The notes under the pieces were generated by a model. It worked only from the letters and a program-made list of their open reading frames with translations. It did not search any database and was not told the origin of the DNA. A program made the translations under genes and the position numbers. Below are positions 63,401 to 64,000 of a DNA stretch of 64,000 nt, piece after piece. This DNA is from Bacteroidota bacterium. Lineage in GTDB: Bacteria; Bacteroidota; Bacteroidia; Bacteroidales; F082. Location of the stretch: contig JADJXJ010000001.1 of the NCBI GenBank assembly GCA_016715945.1, positions 1,240,001-1,304,000 of the forward strand. The letters run 5' to 3'. Numbering within the stretch: the stretch's first letter is position 1; every line of letters starts with the position of its first letter.

Positions 63401-64000
63401 CCACGCCATCGCCATTGATATCCAGGTGATTGGTATATTGTCCATCGCCGTTGTAATCCCAGCGGATGCTGTCGTCGTAGCCCACAATGGTCATGGCATG
63501 CGTGGCCTGATGACCCTGAAAATAGATCATGGCGAGCTTGCCGGCCTCGGGCGTACCGGCAGGCAAGGGCTGTAGTCCCCAGGGACTGGCTGCATTAAAA
63601 TTGGCCACACCGCCAACAGCCGAGCCATCCAGGTGATGTGCAAGCCAATGTTTGAGCGTCAGCAGGCCTTCGACCGTATTGGTTTTGATGCGGTGCACCT
63701 TTTTGATACGGTTACGCATGGCATTGCGGTAAAAATCGTATCCGCTGATCCATTTGTTTCCATTGTCGATGGCCATACCGCCATAAGCGGCCAGGGTTGG
63801 CGTGCCCAGGGTGCGCAGCACTTCGAAGCTGTGATAATAGTTGACGCCATAATACCCGTTGTAGTTCATGAAGTTGTACACAAAATGCGAGGGAAACTGG
63901 TTCTCAGGCAGGCTGGCGTCGCGGTTGAGCCGGCGGCACATTTCATAGGTGAAATTATAAGCCACGCCGGCGGCCTGACCACAGGAAGCCCCGCTTTGGT
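60432..64000 (-). CDS. secreted papain-like (C1A) cysteine protease with EF-hand insertion and T9SS sorting domain (5' end outside window)
   Basis: The open frame continues past the window edge, so the signal peptide and any pro-region are not seen; at least 1,189 residues are present. The catalytic Cys is in GASCGQAAG (codon 63981-63983), the catalytic His in THAMTIVGYDD and the Asn in VANSYGENWANGGYFYM, the C1A order. Between His and Asn lie two EF-hand-like loops (DYNGDGQYTNHLD; DINGDGVVDLLDYE), an unusual position. Beta-rich modules follow: a PKD-like or LamG-like region with FDFEFPFYGEKYSEI, a CARDB-like segment, and a Rossmann-like region VPYVFGAALPDSLHDFRAVF. A type A T9SS domain (LRLWPNPADTHLNLEF...GVYVLQLVREKDSQIARFIKK) ends the protein. 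Confidence 0.85.
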   Translation of the reverse strand, partial: QSGASCGQAAGVAYNFTYEMCRRLNRDASLPENQFPSHFVYNFMNYNGYYGVNYYHSFEVLRTLGTPTLAAYGGMAIDNGNKWISGYDFYRNAMRNRIKKVHRIKTNTVEGLLTLKHWLAHHLDGSAVGGVANFNAASPWGLQPLPAGTPEAGKLAMIYFQGHQATHAMTIVGYDDSIRWDYNGDGQYTNHLDINGDGVVDLLDYEIGAFKVANSYGENWANGGYFYMMYRLLALDVYDGGIWNQQVEVLELNEPYEPKLTLKLTLRHNKREQIRINAGVSADTADMVPAHRLMFPVFNFQGGPQYMQGGTSDPLNQYIEIGLDLTPLLSYLDSGQAARFFLEVLENDTLGSGSGEIVYFALRDYNGPQAFEIPCTQTNVPIADNSLTRLSVVHTPVFDDVLITTPYIPLYDAGHQLAAEGGTPPYEWKKVQNYRQQSVDLPFPQAQQQQLQLESPNYRYARKTIDFEFPFYGEKYSEIFMHRDGFLLFGPELFPWPYYKDTWLLFRTMKHISAFLVSPIQYYPGTKGADGMWYEGDATHATFRWKKPVMYYDKQIGYGEFALTLYPDGKITFHYNNLDLSEPVLWYAGVSAGEQSGHVALRGSGGRLVPAGKSFVLLPEFWPDGVDLASDGFLWGAPAATDKIHNLSVRVEDARGLADQKQFQLGDLVVFDMRARNAAGGSPEAGNALLFDLFLRNLSTEPLTNVQLILESPGTYLSLNQNIIIVDIPASGAIELPEAFSGILHPRTPDGDFVPLEVNILTPYGTRQGQSGFVARAPEIVKLGHQIQDSNNNRLDPGETAPLVVKLANLGTASATALSMHLESLDPYVSVSEPVILLPVFPPGAELAPSFQLTASASCPVGHLAMLRFVLVYQGDTLINQTVVLKIGQYPLFVFLRSSSDFSSQMIRNTLEQLEVPYVFGAALPDSLHDFRAVFACLGGVTTSGSLSNAQAAQLATFLHKGGRLYLEGSAVWAFNRPPQLYEMFSVYGNYLSSSIPATNIVGVPGSFTEGLVFAHANPAVPYFFFDVAPAGDAFALLRPQDHLGVTLMTGYQTPVYKTIASAVEFGYLDPPGNSDSRKVLMSKMLDFFDLGGMITGSRPQDYHSHNSLRLWPNPADTHLNLEFNEFDPERCSLRIFNASGGKVFEMELAPTSGANRIIVDVSGLPQGVYVLQLVREKDSQIARFIKK

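Noticed and set aside
1..64000. tRNA, rRNA, CRISPR array, prophage or integrative element
   Set aside because: No cloverleaf, rRNA segment, regularly spaced repeat or phage gene was recognised by reading; a covariance or repeat search would be needed to exclude short ones.

Overview
The window looks like a chromosome segment of a Bacteroidota bacterium, probably close to Bacteroidales or a related anaerobic lineage. Three things point there. Many genes have the phylum's TAnnTTTG -7 promoter box, often with a TTTG/TTG box 19-20 bp upstream, and mostly lack clear Shine-Dalgarno sequences. Several secreted proteins carry type IX secretion (T9SS) C-terminal signals. The gene content also fits: DUF6089, CHU_C-type adhesin, a DnaQ-DnaE fusion and a bifunctional HisB. 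No rRNA, tRNA or CRISPR array was recognised. Genes are dense, and no gap longer than about 300 bases lacks a gene.

Layout, 1-20 kb. The left edge has a cut-off DUF58-type gene, then trxA, a DNA polymerase III alpha subunit with a fused proofreading exonuclease, an RSH (p)ppGpp enzyme, a small lipoprotein, an MgtE magnesium transporter and a hypothetical secreted protein, all on the minus strand. A 2.4-kilo-residue secreted Ig-repeat protein follows on the plus strand, then yebC (-) and rmuC (+).

Layout, 20-37 kb (minus strand). A complete, tightly overlapped histidine operon runs hisG-D-C-B-H-A-F-IE. It is preceded by a promoter, a 19-codon leader peptide with three His codons and a Rho-independent terminator, which is an apparent transcription attenuator. 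Next comes an envelope-biogenesis cluster, in transcription order rsgA, a CBS protein, a POTRA/barrel protein, nadK, DUF6089, uppS, bamA and two Skp/OmpH chaperones.

Layout, 37-58.6 kb. Genes here are mixed in orientation: a PrsW-like membrane protein lacking expected catalytic residues, an AbgT-family transporter, a TolC-family protein, a 2-Cys peroxiredoxin, mazG, a PagL-like lipid A deacylase coupled to a DUF2807 protein, proS, a Tyr/Gly- then Ser/Arg-rich lipoprotein, a FadL/OmpP1-like porin, a TPR protein paired with a membrane-anchored TPR-CHAT protease, a cohesin/dockerin-like T9SS protein, an ATP-grasp/esterase gene pair and an NlpE/META lipoprotein.

Layout, 58.6-64 kb. An IS1634-type insertion sequence of 1,656 bp has 13-bp inverted repeats and is flanked by an 87-bp perfect direct repeat that copies the end of the META gene and its terminator. 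Its transposase frame is broken at homopolymer runs. The right edge holds most of a secreted papain-like protease with an EF-hand-like insertion and a T9SS sorting domain; its N-terminus lies outside the window.

The strongest candidates for a second look are the his leader/attenuator, the IS with its long target duplication, the periplasmic TPR-CHAT pair and the ATP-grasp/esterase pair.
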